From: Sphagnum magellanicum
Taxonomy: Eukaryota; Streptophyta; Sphagnopsida; Sphagnales; Sphagnaceae
Direction of reading: 5' to 3'
NCBI GenBank assembly: GCA_021904315.1
Contig: CM038910.1
Coordinates: forward strand, 9,920,001-9,984,000
Length of the DNA: 64,000 bases
In this document: positions 24,759 through 38,079 of the stretch, piece by piece
Position numbering within the stretch: the first letter of the stretch is position 1
How the letters are laid out: each line of letters opens with the position of its first letter
Notes under the pieces: generated by a model
What the model was told of the DNA's origin: nothing
The model's input: the letters and a program-made list of their open reading frames with translations, nothing else
Databases searched by the model: none
Program-made: the position numbers and the translations under genes

Positions 24759-27548
24759 TTACCGCACCTCAGAGCCCTTCCATGATGAAAGGGGTGGGGT
24801 AACCAATTGACGCCATGTTCTCTCCATATAACTTCCAATAAACCTATCACCTGCAACTTCATGAGCAGGTACAGCAGCTTCAATCTCCATCATATCCTCC
24901 TTGCTCAGCGAGATAGCTACAGACCCAATGTTTGATTCTAGGTTAGCCTTCTTGGTAGTCCCCGGAATGGGAACCACATCACTGCCCTTGTGCATAACCC
25001 AAGCAAGGGCCAGCTGGTTCAATGAGCATTTCTTCTTATCAGCAATTGCAATCACTCGTGCTCGCAATATCTCATTGTTGTCCAAATTTTCAGCTGATAA
25101 TTTTGGTAAAAGTACCTGCAGGGAGTTAAACCATTTAGTTTGTGATATAATTAACATGAACACGCTTCACAACAAGTTCAGCTCATCTAGGAATTCCCCC
25201 AGCTGACTACTAAAAAAAAACGATGTACTGCACAGGGTCCTAAACCAAAAAGAAAGATTGCAAAAGTAGCTCAAATCAGGTTTCCACAATAGAAGAGTTA
25301 AGAGCTGAGGTAAGAGCCTGGTAATTAGTAGGTCAAGGAAAGATCACATACCGTCCGAAAATCGCCTTCTTTTTGTTCCCTCGCATTATATCCAGCAAAG
25401 AACCCAGACCCAAGTGGACTGTAAGATACTATGGCTATCCCCAACTCTCTGCACATGTGATGATCATTCACAGAGCTTTCAGTAGAAACTCCACAGATCT
25501 CCTAGATCTACAAAAGTGCAAAGTTCTACAAAGATCCTTGTACAGTGACATGTCTAGATTGTAGTCAAGCATCCACTTTGAAATCCTAGTATATCACAGG
25601 ATCGTTCCTTAATATCTACTGGATTTTCAGTGGTCGTAGGATGGTACATTTGCAGTCAACAGCAATGCTTAATACTGTAGTAAGTTGTGAAGCTGCATGA
25701 ATACTAGTGGCATGTCTATCTTCCAAAAAACTCACTAAAACCATCATTGGGTATGCCATTGAATATTCTTTGATACTTGTTGAATTTTGTCATGGATTGT
25801 ACAGAGGTAGATCTACAAGAATTCACACATGAATTACCTGCATGTAGGAACAATGTCCTCTTCCAAGTCTCGAGTCCACAGGGACCATTCCATTTGAACA
25901 GCAGTTATCGGGTGCACCGCATGTGCTCGTCTTATATCAGATGCAGAAGTTTCAGACAAACCCAAGTGCTTAACCTTTCCTTCCTCCACCAACTTTTTCA
26001 TTGCCCCCACCTGAAAATTTGGGCAAAACAGTCAACAAACAAAACTTTTTAATTTATGAAAACAGATTGAAAAGTTGTCCAAGTAGTTTATGTATAGAAA
26101 GTCACAAATCAAAGGACCCTAGATTCCTGAAAGCATGATGTGGACCGAGGGGGGATAAGGTTGAAAACTTACAGTGATTTCAATGGGTACTTTGCGGTCA
26201 ACACGGTGCAGGTAATAAAGGTCAATGTAGTCCACATCCAGCCTCTTCAAGCTTCCGTCACATGCAATTCTCACCCATTCTGGGTCACCTTTTAGACTGA
26301 TAGTGTTCATCTTATCCTCTGAGACTAACCCAAATTTAGTAAGTTGCACCTTTTCTCGAATACCTTTGATTGCCTGTTGCCAATGTTCCCATCCCCACTC
26401 CATGCCTTAAGTTTCCATGGGATACAGAATTCAACCAAGACTCAGTGACAACATTAAAGCTGCTGGATTGGGTTGATTCTTTATCCAATGCCAATGTTCA
26501 ATGACAATTCAGCATGTTCTATAACTAGATTGAATATGGGAAATCAAACAAGCAAGAATCAAGCTATCTCTCAACCATAGACACACAACTTTCTCCTTCA
26601 TAGAAAAGACAGAGATCTATAACTAGATCTATATACATGTTCTATAACTAGATAGAATATGGGAAATAAATCGAGCAAGAATCAAGCTGTCTTTCAACCA
26701 TAGACACACAACTTTCTTGTCACAGAAAAGACATACATCACCGTAATGCAGACCTCATAGTTTGTGGCAAATGCCAACTTTGCCAAAAATTAATTTAATT
26801 TTGGCAACTTTCTTTGGGTAATTTTGGCAAAATTGGCAGTGTGTGTATTTTAACGTGAGAAAGTGAATTTCAAGGGTTGCCGCCATCGTTTGCAGCATTT
26901 TGACGTTTGAAAAGGGCCTTTAAGTCCTAGGGTGAGGTTGAATCCGGCGTGACATTTTGGGAATGGCCTTCATCATGAGCATCATAAACCATGAGGGAAA
27001 TACTATTATGGACCTAAGCTTACATAGGTCACTAGGCATAGGAGAGCAAGGATTTGTATACCTAAAAATCCCTCCCTCTCTTAAGGAGTAGGCCTATTCT
27101 CAAGGCCTATGCTTACATAGGTCACTAGGCATACGAGGGTGAGGATTCCTACACCTAAAAAGATCCCTCCCTCTCTTAAGGAGTACTTAGTAGGCCAACT
27201 ATCCAAAGATTATTTGCCTATTATTACTACTACTACTACAACTACTACTACTTATACCCACTTAATTTTGGCAACTTTGAGTTTTTATTTTTGGCCAATG
27301 CCAAATTTTTTTTGTAGAATGCCAAATTTTATGAGGCCTGCCCTAATGACAACTCCTAGTACGAAATCCTTATAAACCCATTCCATGCAATGAAACTTAG
27401 GATAAAATGTTTTTAGCCCACTCAAAAGTGCATTTGATTTGAGTGTTGGAATGTGCATAAAGCTTAATCCACATTTGAACAAATTCCCTAAAGGGAGCTT
27501 CACCTTGCCAACGAGAACCTCGTTGGTGTGAGGACCATATCGTTCCAT
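24759..27548 (-). CDS. Aldo-keto reductase, perakine-reductase-like, 5'-truncated (copy 1)
   Basis: NADPH-dependent aldo-keto reductase of the plant AKR13/perakine reductase and auxin-induced PCNT115 group; soluble TIM barrel, substrate unknown. Exons 2-5 are open and join in phase with GT-AG sites: 26373-26173, 26010-25838, 25448-25352 and 25115-24759. They hold VQLTKFG (catalytic Lys), [19 protein letters not shown] (catalytic His), [49 protein letters not shown], and the C-terminal [24 protein letters not shown]-binding segment. Exon 1 keeps only its last 15 codons (27548-27504, [12 protein letters not shown]). The first approximately 60 residues, including the catalytic Asp, are replaced by repeat DNA. 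An internal ATG at 27548 would give about 290 residues against a usual 340-345. It lacks the Ala of the usual QLATKFG. Probably a recent pseudogene. Intron 1 carries a MITE. Confidence 0.82.
26515..26740. repeat. 124-bp tandem duplication in AKR copy 1 intron 1
   Basis: TGTTCTATAACTAGAT begins at 26515 and again at 26639. The following AATATGGGAAAT, AGCAAGAATCAAGCT and CAACCATAGACACACAACTT blocks are repeated in the same order. The second unit is followed directly by the MITE target site. Confidence 0.8.
26749..27340. mobile_element. hAT-type MITE, 592 bp, in AKR intron 1
   Basis: The terminal inverted repeats are CAGACCTCATAGTTTGTGGC at the left and CAGGCCTCATAAAATTTGGC (reverse complement) at the right. 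They are flanked by 8-bp direct repeats CCGTAATG (26741-26748) and CCCTAATG (27341-27348). A CAG-type end with an 8-bp target duplication fits the hAT superfamily. Inside are TTTGGCA/TGCCAAA subterminal motifs, a 93-bp direct duplication (GCTTACATAGGTCACTAGGC at 27018 and 27111) and a (TAC)n microsatellite near 27222-27252. There is no transposase frame, so it is non-autonomous. The paralogous intron at about 43030 carries one uninterrupted 8-bp site, confirming insertion. Confidence 0.85.
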
Positions 27549-27600
27549 CAGAGGAACCTAAATAATACAACAGGAACATGATCCAACCAAGGTTTTTTTT
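27541..27600. repeat. Repeat junction replacing AKR exon 1
   Basis: TTCCATCAGAGGAACCTAAA and the bases after it match the repeat at about 5050-5095 (TTCCATAAGCGGAACCTAAA) that lies upstream of copia relic A. The match starts where AKR copy 1 loses homology to copy 2, so this is the breakpoint of the gene's 5' end. Confidence 0.6.
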
Positions 27601-30600
27601 CAATTTCTCCAAGTCAGGGGGATGGCTACAATGTGCTTATTGTGGTATGTCTAGGTGGCATATTAGTTTTTAGGCTGGTGATTCCAATTGGTTACAAAAG
27701 TTTTATTTAGCTTTAGAAGTGGCTAAGTAAAATTTTCTTTGTTCATAACTTAATGGCGAGAATCCAATGAGGGTTGTAAGTTCATAAGACTACCAAATTT
27801 TTTTGGTGTAAGTACAAGTGGCTAATAGATGTGAGGCAAGGTAAAACAAGTGGTGACAAATGCTTGACCACATTAGCTTTTGTGGTTATTGAATCATACA
27901 AAAAATAAGTGTGTTATTTTCATCATCAAATGGTAGACTCCCACACATTAGAGCATATAGAATCACACAACATCTATTTCACAAATTCAAAAGAACCCAA
28001 CAAATATATATTAGACCTTACACACCCAAAATCCATTAACAACACATCTTCATTTATATGGGGTTGCAAATAGGATAACATGAATTGCACCTACTTGCTT
28101 TTGGGATTTTTTTGGGAAAATATTCATTAAAATATTTTTTAAAAGGTCTTCAAAAAAAAATTCAACATTTTTTTAAAAATAACATTATGTCAAGGTTTAT
28201 ATAAAAGATTTCAAAATATATGTAATTTTTGAAGTTTATTTATAAATCCTTTTAGTGTTAAAAACACACACACTATAATTTTTAATGAGTGTTTTTGAAA
28301 GGTTTTAATTCATTTGATTTTTTCAAATTAATTCACATATTTTAATGATATATTATGAACCTTACTAATATAAAAAAATCTTATACTTTCAACATCAAAT
28401 TAAATTATCCTTCTAAACATGAAAAATTAAGCACACGTTACACTTGTTGTGGTTCTTGTTAATGTGATCACCCATGGAACACATTAAATCTCAGTAGTCT
28501 AAATTTTTAAGTCAATAATGTATTGGAACCACCTGCATGTGTGCATACAAAAAATTTCTATATCTAATAACTCTAACCAAATTGGAGTAGTTTTTTATTA
28601 CAATTTGTCTTTTTTTCCTAACAAATTTTGTTTGGCTTTTTTGTTGTTGTTGTTGTTTATCCTTGTGCTATTCATTACTACCTTATTGACATTTTAATTA
28701 ATAGTATACCTAGCATGCAATATTGTGAATAAAAAACCATGATAGAAAATATCAAGGACCCAAATCATAACTTGGTAAAATTTAGGTCTGCAACATTTGT
28801 GCAATTTTGCAATCAATAAGTTTAGTCAAAGCCTTATGTCTTGTGAAGATAGATTCTATAGAATTATTGTGTTAGGCTACAAGTAAAGTTTCTTCTTCAT
28901 TGTCATTGTGTGCCTACAACTACCACTTTATTATTTTGAAAGAAAAGCAAACAATAAAATAAACCAAAACTTACTAGATTTGATGATGGGTCTTGAACAA
29001 AGAGGAAAAGAAAAAGAAATTTCAATTCTTGCAATCCTACACATGTATATGATTAGTTAAACATCTACATTACAAGCAGTCATAATTTTGTTGCCCAACA
29101 AATGTTTTGACATGTTCGCAGAAGTAACATGTAAAGAAAAAACACATGTGAATGTAAATCATAAAATGTCAATCCCATTGATCTAATTTTCACAATTTGA
29201 TGAAGAAATTGAGTTACATAGATTCTAATAGTTTCACTAATTCTGTTAGCAAATAATGACCCAAGAAGCTAATAAGACAAAATCAAACAATAATTGAGAC
29301 GAAGTTGATTTTAGTCTCGGACTACCTAGTTGTGCCAATAGAATTCATGAAATAAACACATTTGACTTGTTCATGCATGGTTCACTTGATTGATGAAAAG
29401 TTTACCATTGTTGCCATAAACTAGCAATGTTTATAGAGCAAATCCAAATTGACTTTACAGTTGGAAATGGAAATTTACAACAAGGAAATATGATTGTGAG
29501 GCATCTGAATCTAACAATTTTTTTCAACATTAGTAGTACAATGACCAATGAAATGAATTTTTTGAGGAAGTTACAAATGTTTTGTTAGCTTGAAAGGGAT
29601 AATAGTACAAACACAAAAGTTAGATACATAAATACCTATAAAACCCCAAAAGATTAATGGGTCCATTGAGTTTTCATTAAGAAAAGAATGACCAAATGTT
29701 TATTAGCAAATGATTAATTGTCATTGTTGCCTCCTTGTTGAAGGTGACACTTATCACCAATCATAATTAAGTTTAGGTGGATACCTAAGCCTTTTGTGAA
29801 CTAAAAAATCATTAGGATCCCATGTGTTGGATCAATGACCATAATAGTTGGGTTGGTTGTTGTGGTTATTCATTGCTGCCATTCCAACCTTTCATACCCT
29901 ACCAACCTTTCATACTTTGGCAAAAATAGGTGCTCGATTACTACTTTCTACCTTTAATGTAACACAAAGTTACATGACATCTAATTAACTATATATCTAA
30001 AAAAATACATGAAGTTTTTGTTGGGCTATAGTTGGAGCAAGGTTTATGCATAGAATCATATGGAGAAATGTAGATCAAAAAGTTGAAATTGCAAAGATGG
30101 AGTAAACATATAATTCACTATTCACATTATGCTAAATTTTTTTTTGTATAGTTACATTGCATCCTTCAACACCTATAACACACAACGCACTCCCTTCTTC
30201 CTTTTTCTACATCTAAAGCATCATTACAAATGCATTTATTGTGTTTCTACAAACAAACTAAAGGTCACATAAATGAATTCGTTCATTTCATTTGTAGTAG
30301 GGTGAAAGCACATTAATGGTGAACCATTTTTATTCAAGAAAGGTGATGTATAATAAGTATTATAGTACCCAATAAGTTAAAATCTTGATGACATCTTTGG
30401 TTATCATAAACACGAGTAAAAAACTTTAAAATTTGCATAACAACATTTTTGAACTCAAAGTTCATTTTGAATCAAAATTAATTTTGATTGAACAGATAGA
30501 TGAGGAAGATTGGAAAAAATCAATGTACATAAAATATATAATTTACAATTTCTAACAACCATAAGGGCCTCATGTTTATGATTCATGAAATGTTACCAAA

Positions 30601-33600
30601 CAAAATAAAATTGAAAAAATAATGCAATGTCCATCTATAAAATCTCTTCCTTTTTGATATGGTAGTGGGTTGTTTTTATAAAAAAAATATTATTATGCAT
30701 TCATTACTAAACAAATGCAAAAAAACACATTTTTTGAATGGAATTTCATCCAAAAGCTTTTAAATTTCTAAATTGTCTTAAATTTAATTGATGTATATCA
30801 ATATCATACATCGTTAAGAAATTCACCCAATAATTCCATCCACAACCTTAGTTTTGAAATATATAATCAAAATTTCAAACTTTGTGATGGGTATTATTTT
30901 GTCATGAATATACTCCAAACGTTCAAATTTTTCAATGTTTGTTGAATTTTTCAAAATAATTGATTAGATGAAGTCTAAAGCTAATCAAATATACTTAAAA
31001 CAAGCAAAAATAATCTAAGATATGATGTCCATACATTATAGAAAATTTAATTGCAAAAATATTATACATTTGATTACAATTTTGGGGGAGCTTAATGTGC
31101 TTTCACCTAGCAGCAAAATAAACATGGTTTGAAATAGTCTCAACTTCTAACCTTTGATTTTTTTTCCAAGCATATTTATACACCTACCTACAAAAATGGA
31201 TTCAAAGGGGATTTGAACCCCAATCCCAAAAGGATCCTGCCCATTACAACACAAGCCCTACCTACACCCACACCCATGTTAGAAAACATACAATAAACAA
31301 CCAAAATCAACATGTGTTTCACTTGATGCAAAAATATAAAATCATCATAGTGCATAACCAACAAAAGGTAATGTCGTCAAATGCAATGCAAAACAAAATG
31401 TAAAACCTTCATCACATACCTTATTTTGTAGAATATGGGTTCCTCACCACTGTGATACATAATTGGAAAAAAAACCAATAAGTTCAAATGTTGTTACTAG
31501 CCCACAATTGAATTGCATTATACATACATAACTAAAATAATAACTAGCAAGCTAAGATCATAGAACCAACCCACCATAATGTATTCTGGTAATAACCTGA
31601 AAGAAACTAAACCTTAAACACAAAAAATACACTAAGCATTCAACCCATACCATGTCTAATGTTCATTCTAGTCACATATTATTATGTAGAATGGAAGGGT
31701 TTCCACTGAGTATAAACTTTCAACATATATCCTCACAACAAAATCAAGGCGAGTTGTAAGGTGATTAGGAAGCTTATTTTCCATAAAGGACAGGTTAGAG
31801 AAAGTCCTTTCATCCTCCATGCTTCCAATGATCATCACCATGCATAACTACACTAATTTAAACCACTTTGAGAACTACCAACTCACAATTGCATTTGATG
31901 CAAGCCTCCCCCACAACTTCATAGTAGGGTTGTAATCATGAGAAAGGAGCATAATAATGTGATAAATGTTCTGCAATGTCAATTTTTTTTTAAAAAAAAT
32001 TTTATCAAGAAAGATAATGACGCACCCCCAAATTCAAATGTGAGTCTAAACTAAAAACAACAGAAAAACAAAGAGTTAAGGCACACTCCTTGGCTCATAG
32101 CACTTTGAAGGGGTAGAGGGGCGTGTTGGAACTCTGGGATGGGGTTAGGACAAGTGATAAGCATCAACTACTCACACAGACCTACACAAAACTAACATAA
32201 GGTGGTTAGTGCATAGTTGGAGCACTTTTGGTGCTAGGACGAGCCACGGGCAACTCGGACTCACAAGACTCACCACGGCCTGAACTTGGGGGAAGCCACC
32301 ACCTTCCCCCTTATAGTATACTTAATGCCTCTCCACGAGGCCCACATCCAAATGGTTTTTTGTCTCAAGTCTTTCAAGTGGGAGTCTCGAAATTGCCAAA
32401 ATTGGGACTTTTGTGATTTTGGGGCCCCATAATTTTGTGTTTAAACCTTTGATTGAGATGAGTTTTGAAACAAAGTTGTAGTCCTCATTGAGAGCTTTCA
32501 ATGGTATGTCGCACGCCACCTGTACATAAGGAAATCAGGTCAATTCCTGACTCTTAGTGGTCGGAAACTAAATTGTCAATTTGACTCCCAACCCTTCTTT
32601 TGGCCATAACTTGTGTTTCAGATGTCCAAATGGGTCATGCGAGACCATTTTAGACAATTACATTTCAATAGCTTTCCAATGGTATAAAGAACTCCTGAAG
32701 CCATTGGGTTTTGACCTTTGCAATTGTTCTTTGAACATTCAGGAGTCTACCGAGAGTCCACCTCCCAAAGTGGAAACTCCTTTGGGAGTGTGGAGGTTCA
32801 TTCCCTCACACTTTCTTTCACTCCCAGGCTTCCCTTTTGGCTCATAACTTTGCAAGCCCTTGCTATGGTTGTGAGCCCAAGGTTAGGGTTGCGACAAATA
32901 AGGTTTAATAATGGCCCCACAAACCTTCCATGCTTGCCTAAGGCCTTCCAATACCCAAAGTGTGTTTGAATTATGACCATGTGGCCTGAAAATGTAGTTT
33001 TAACTTCAAAAACTAACTAGTATTGAAGATAAATTATCCTAGTGGCATTCAATAGCTCTCGACCTAGGAATTGTTTTTCTAATTCAGAGATCAAATGTGT
33101 AGTGAGGTGAAAGAATGATCAAGTATACACAAAAAGTGGTTTAAAATAATTATAGTCATAATTTTACACATAAATGCAATGATGGTTTAACAATGATTGA
33201 AATTATAATATGTTGTATACAAAGTTTGGAAAATCTTAATGTATTAAAAGTAAGTCCAAAATATTTTTGAAATTGATTGGTGGAATCATGTTAAAAAATA
33301 CTTATACATTAAAAAAGATATATTATTACTTTTACCTTGAAAATTAAAAATGCATAAGTAAATTTTAGATGGCCATTAACCAAAAAAGTAAAAAAATCTA
33401 TTTGCACATTTTTAAATAATCTATTTAAATATATTTTGAACATGTGATTATTCAATATCATTGACATAAATTCAAAAAATCTATTCATATTGATCATTAA
33501 ATCAAGTAATACTTCTAAATTCAATATGTTAAGGCTTGATTTATGGCTAATTTACATTTTGTTAACAAAGATCACGAAATGTATATTTGATTATGTTTTC

Positions 33601-33800
33601 ACCCAATAGCTTCAATACATTTTTTTTTCATATAATCAATAGCTCGAGGCAAATTTTCCTTGTTCACATTACTACAAAATGTGGGTGTAGTTCACTAATC
33701 CCCATTCACTAGACCAGTGAATTCATTGTTTCTTCACTATAACCAGTGAATTCACTCAAAATCCAGTGAAATCATTTGGCGTACAAGGACACCTCTTATT
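27600..33800. other. AT-rich repeat debris, no gene recognised
   Basis: Six kilobases with almost no open frames over 60 codons. It holds poly-A/T runs, a (GTT)n tract near 28640 and a possible gag-like minus-strand patch near 29720-29900 (asparagine-rich) too decayed to call. Bases 32100-33000 are more GC-balanced and read like non-coding LTR or leader sequence, with several unsupported frames on both strands. Confidence 0.45.
31195..31275 (-). repeat. tRNA-derived SINE-like head
   Basis: On the minus strand a perfect B box (GGTTCAAATCC) sits in a short stem (TTGGGGTTCAAATCCCC). About 35-40 bp upstream is an A-box-like GGCTTGTGTTGTAATGG. No full cloverleaf or acceptor stem can be folded, so it is not a working tRNA. 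It fits the head of a plant SINE or another tRNA-derived fragment. Confidence 0.4.
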
Positions 33801-33829
33801 GTAGTGTCACCATGCTTCTAACCCTAGTG

Positions 33830-34800
33830 ATTGAATTTGTAACTTGTAACTTGTACAATTTACCTCCCACAAAGAAAATAACATAGTCAACTTGAAAAGT
33901 AGGCTCTTTCCACCAGGTTAGACACACCACATCACTGATATGCTCAATGAGTTCAACCATTAAATAAAAATGCTAAGGGCTATAATTCTTCTCACTGTCA
34001 CAATACATAATGAAGAAGTCTACTTCTACAAACTTTAGGGCAGAAATGAAATCATAGATGAAGGTGTCCACCCTTGTGTGAACTTAAATAGCCCTTGCAT
34101 AGTTTCCAAACAAGGTAAGATGCAAGCCAACCCTAGTAATGTCTCCACATCACACAATAATTTGTAGCCATTTTTTGCATTTTCAATGTGGCCACTATCT
34201 TTAGCCATTTTTACCACCAAAAGTTTATATTTTGTAAAAATTCTCTTACATGGTGATAACATGGATATCCATCATGTTTTTTGGTGTTCTTCAAAAGCTT
34301 GTTCCCCTTGGATTTTAGAATTTCGGCCAACTTGCAAAACTCTAGATGTCATTTAGTGTTATGTGTAAACAAATTGTACATTCCAGCTAGAAGATTTTCC
34401 ACCTTGGAAATTAGCCTCAAAGAACTCAACATTGCAATAGTTATATTTGTGCAATGTGCCATGTAGTGCACACCACTAATATGGGGCATGTTATTGCGTA
34501 AATTAAATAGTCACACCTATTTTTGGACCCTAGAAAATAGTGATTATGTCTACTCCAAAACAAAAGAGCTTATGTGCTAGGTTGGTGTCTTTCATACCTT
34601 TGTGTTTGGCAAATGAAGTAACAATATTCTCTATCAACTTATTGAACATGGCTCCATCCACTTTTTACAAGTTCAACAATATAGAAACTTTTATCAAGTT
34701 GTCAATAACATACACATGCATAAACAACCAACTCTGGTTGTCAATATTGGTCACTTCATCACAACTCACTACAAGAAATAATGATTTATCCACTACAACT
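33830..34800 (-). pseudogene. hAT-like (ZNF862/DUF4371-type) transposase relic
   Basis: Minus-strand translation over stops gives, in family order, SLFLVVSCDEVTNIDNQSW (near 34800), a HVYVIDN strand, LAHKLFCFGVDIITIF..GPKIGV, a metal-site-like CALHGT/AH stretch, then from 34262 SPCKRI..KYKLLVVKMAKD, LLCDVETLLGLACILPCLE, GLFKFTQGW, and VDFFIMYCDSEKNY (near 34030). hAT transposases are RNase H-fold enzymes that cut and paste DNA. Only a middle fragment is left and it is riddled with stops and frameshifts. Family assignment is by recalled motif order. Confidence 0.5.
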
Positions 34801-35589
34801 TTGATGGCGCACAACATGACCTAGTGCATAACCGTAGCCATGGTCTAGCCAATTGAATCACTCCAGTGTTTTCGAGGGCAGTGTTTCCACCTTCAAAAAC
34901 TAAAAACACAATTTGAACTTTTCAAAGTTTGTCATTGGGCAACCATGTTTGAACAAGTGCTATAATGCAACAAATTGCAGATTTTATTTTATTTTCCAAC
35001 TTCCCACCATTTTGTAGTTGATCAATAACACTAAACTACCTTATAGTTCCATAAACCTTCTCATTTCTCACATGAATGTTAGAAGGAGACAAAAAATATT
35101 CCCAATTGTAATTCATGGTTTAACAACAAGACATTTCCTAAGGCTTGAATGTTTAATCAATGAATCTAGTTTAAACACAAGTAATTTTTCTTTCCCCTCT
35201 ATTTGAGAACAAATCTTACATCACACCATTCTCATTTTACCATTTGTTCCATTCACATGCTTAGACTAAATAAAGTTAACAACCCCTCAATCCTAGTAAA
35301 TTTGGTTGATTTCCCAAAAACAATGGTTTTCTTTGTGCTTGCATAATGGGAAGCAATGGCATTGTGTGTGTAGGAGGTGGATGTGCGAAAGGTCAAAGGC
35401 GACAAGGGGTGATGTGGCAATCAACACCCATGATGTTTTGTGGCTACTCGCGACAAATGAGAGCCACCCATCATGTAGATGGCAACTAGAACTTTTATGT
35501 TGTTAATGTATGGTGACAAGTTCAACTTTTGTAGCCCTACTTTCCTATAAGGTTGTTACATGGGCCTAAAAAATTTCACCACAATGCAA

Positions 35590-36099
35590 AAATTTGCCAA
35601 AAGAAACCTTGGGTCCAATGCCTTACTAATGAATGACCATACAATTTTCCAAAAAACTTCAAATCTATAGGACATAAAACTTTCAATAAAGCTTGATTGT
35701 GAATGAAATATTATAAATATTAATTATTTTCAAATCATTCTAAATTCAATAAAATTTGCCTAGTTAATTTCAAAATTTCAAAATCATGGTCATGCACATT
35801 ACATCATTGACAACTTTTTGACAATGCTAAAAGTGTACCAAGGGGCCTTACTATTTGTGAGAGTTAAGGTGTGATCATAAAAAAAAACAAACACCCATTT
35901 TAATATATAGAAATTTATAACAACATTCTAATGTGGCATGTTGTAGTTGGTTCAATTGCGAATTCATTATTCAACTAATTGCTCCTTCCAAAACCAATTT
36001 TTATAAATTATTTGAATTTCCAATGACAAAAAATATTCAAAATCAATTCCAATTGATCAAATAAACCTTGCTAATTGACGATTTTCCAACAATGTTAAT
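35590..36099 (+). repeat. Upstream part of copia relic B
   Basis: Aligns with 5085-6190 (relic A upstream region) in the same order but with deletions. It ends at CCAACAATGTTAAT, where the CACTA-like element is inserted. The stretch 34870-35590 before it has no recognisable feature. Confidence 0.6.
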
Positions 36100-38076
36100 T
36101 ACTAGTGAAATTTTTAAATATATGATTGAATTTATGACTAGTATTATAGTCATAAAAGACAAAAGTGACTAACATCCTTAAAATCATTACAAACAAGTTG
36201 TTTAGGACAATAATCATTTATGACATGATGTGGCACAATGATGTGGCAGATATCATCCATTAATCATAAAGGACATATGTGAAGTCATTAGTGATAGTTT
36301 AGTCATTATTTAATTATTTTTTATTATTACAAATTGAACCCAAAAACTTGGGAAACAATCTTTTTTTAAATTATAATATTTATTATTATAAATTTATTAT
36401 ATGCAATATAAATAATAAAATATATTTTTATTTCAATTATTTTTAATATCATTATTTTCATTCTATTAATTGTTGACATGCGTCACCACCTAAATTAAAT
36501 TTTAAACCTAATTTAAATGGGTAAACAGACCACCTAATTTATATACTTAGGCTTGCCTAAGTAACCACCTAACCTACGTAATCTAAATAGGTACGAAATA
36601 TTCAATCAATAATCCAATGTTGACCATAACACATTGCATTTGTGAAATTAAATCCTTCAACCCAAGGATGAAGTTTAACTCCTTTACCACCAAACCACCT
36701 CACTTGTTATGTAAACAATTTAATGTTTATTCTATTTAGACCATACTTCATTTAAACATTATACAAAACTTCAAATTTAATAATTCGTATCTTATTGATA
36801 ATTTGTCCAAATGAAAAATTGAAAACTTATTCATAAATTTCCTTCAATGATGTACACAACTATATTATTATTATTTTAAATGTAAGTTCAGTTCAAAAAA
36901 AATAAATTTGAATTTTGTTATTGAATGACATTTCAATGACCATAGTTCGGAAAAATTCAAACACATGATTTGTAAATGAAAAAACCTTTATGATTAATAC
37001 ATGAATAAATAAAATAAATATTTCATATTTTAAACCTTCATTTGGTTTAAGAATTTATATTATACAATTTTGTTTCCAATATATCATAATTTTATTAATA
37101 GATTTTAATTTAGACATATGAATCCATATAATTTATCCACATAAAATATTGATTAATGGATCATAAATCAATTATATTTATATATAATAAATGTCTTTAT
37201 ATTAATCATATAAAATATGAGGTATAAATTTAATCTAATTTTTTATTTTAATATTAACTAATTAATATTAAAATATTAAAAAAATTCCCCTGAAATTATA
37301 GTTTTAATTCATTTTACACATATAATCTAATATAATTGTGTGATAATATTTTTTACACAAAATAAATAAAGAAATGTATTTTAATACATATATTATATTT
37401 TTTAAAATTTAAATTATGATAAAAATTTAATGTACAAATAAATTATATATTTCCCACGTCTTACATTTCTATTTATTTTTAAGTTAAAAATATTTTTAAA
37501 AATTTATAATATATCATACTTTTACCATTAAATTTATTTCAAGGTATAATATTTAATTTAATCACATTGAATATTTAAAATGGATTATATATCAAGTATA
37601 CTTAAGAAAAATGTAATAAAGGTTTTTATATTACTTATATAAATTAGTTCTTTACATGTTGTAGTTTATTATGTCTGTTTGTACTCATCTTAAAATACTA
37701 ATAATCATTTTTGAATCATTGTAAAATAATTATATGACCACATTGTTTTTGTAATGACACATCATTTTCATAGTTATTTTTTAATCACATTTGAAATGAC
37801 TTTATCATAGTCACATTTTCAAATGATATCTTGAACATCCACATCATTTTGTTATCAATCATGGATGTTATATGGATGAAACCTTGTAATGAAAAAATGA
37901 TGTCATCCTACTATTACCACCTCATCATTTACTAGTCAAATGCACCATTAATATATGACTACAACTTTTTCGCATAGGATTTGAAATAATATTCTATGAC
38001 TATAGTCAATTATGTTGTTGTTTAGAACATCTAGTCATTGATTTCTTGGTTGCAAAGGATATAATTCTTTCTAGTG
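36100..38076. mobile_element. Non-autonomous CACTA-like element, 1,977 bp
   Basis: The right end, reverse-complemented, begins CACTAGAAAGAATTATATCC. The left end begins TACTAGTGAAATTTTTAAAT, a one-base decay of CACTA. A 3-bp direct repeat AAT flanks it (36097-36099 and 38077-38079), as expected for the CACTA/En-Spm superfamily. Both subterminal zones are dense in AGTCAT/ATGACTA motifs in both orientations. Relic A reads through the corresponding point near 6190, giving an approximate empty site. There is no open frame of 60 codons, so no transposase is encoded. AT content is very high in the core (37000-37700). Confidence 0.75.
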
Positions 38077-38079
38077 AAT

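Noticed and set aside
31195..31275. Working tRNA gene
   Set aside because: A perfect B box and weak A box exist, but no acceptor or anticodon stem folds; called a tRNA-derived fragment instead.
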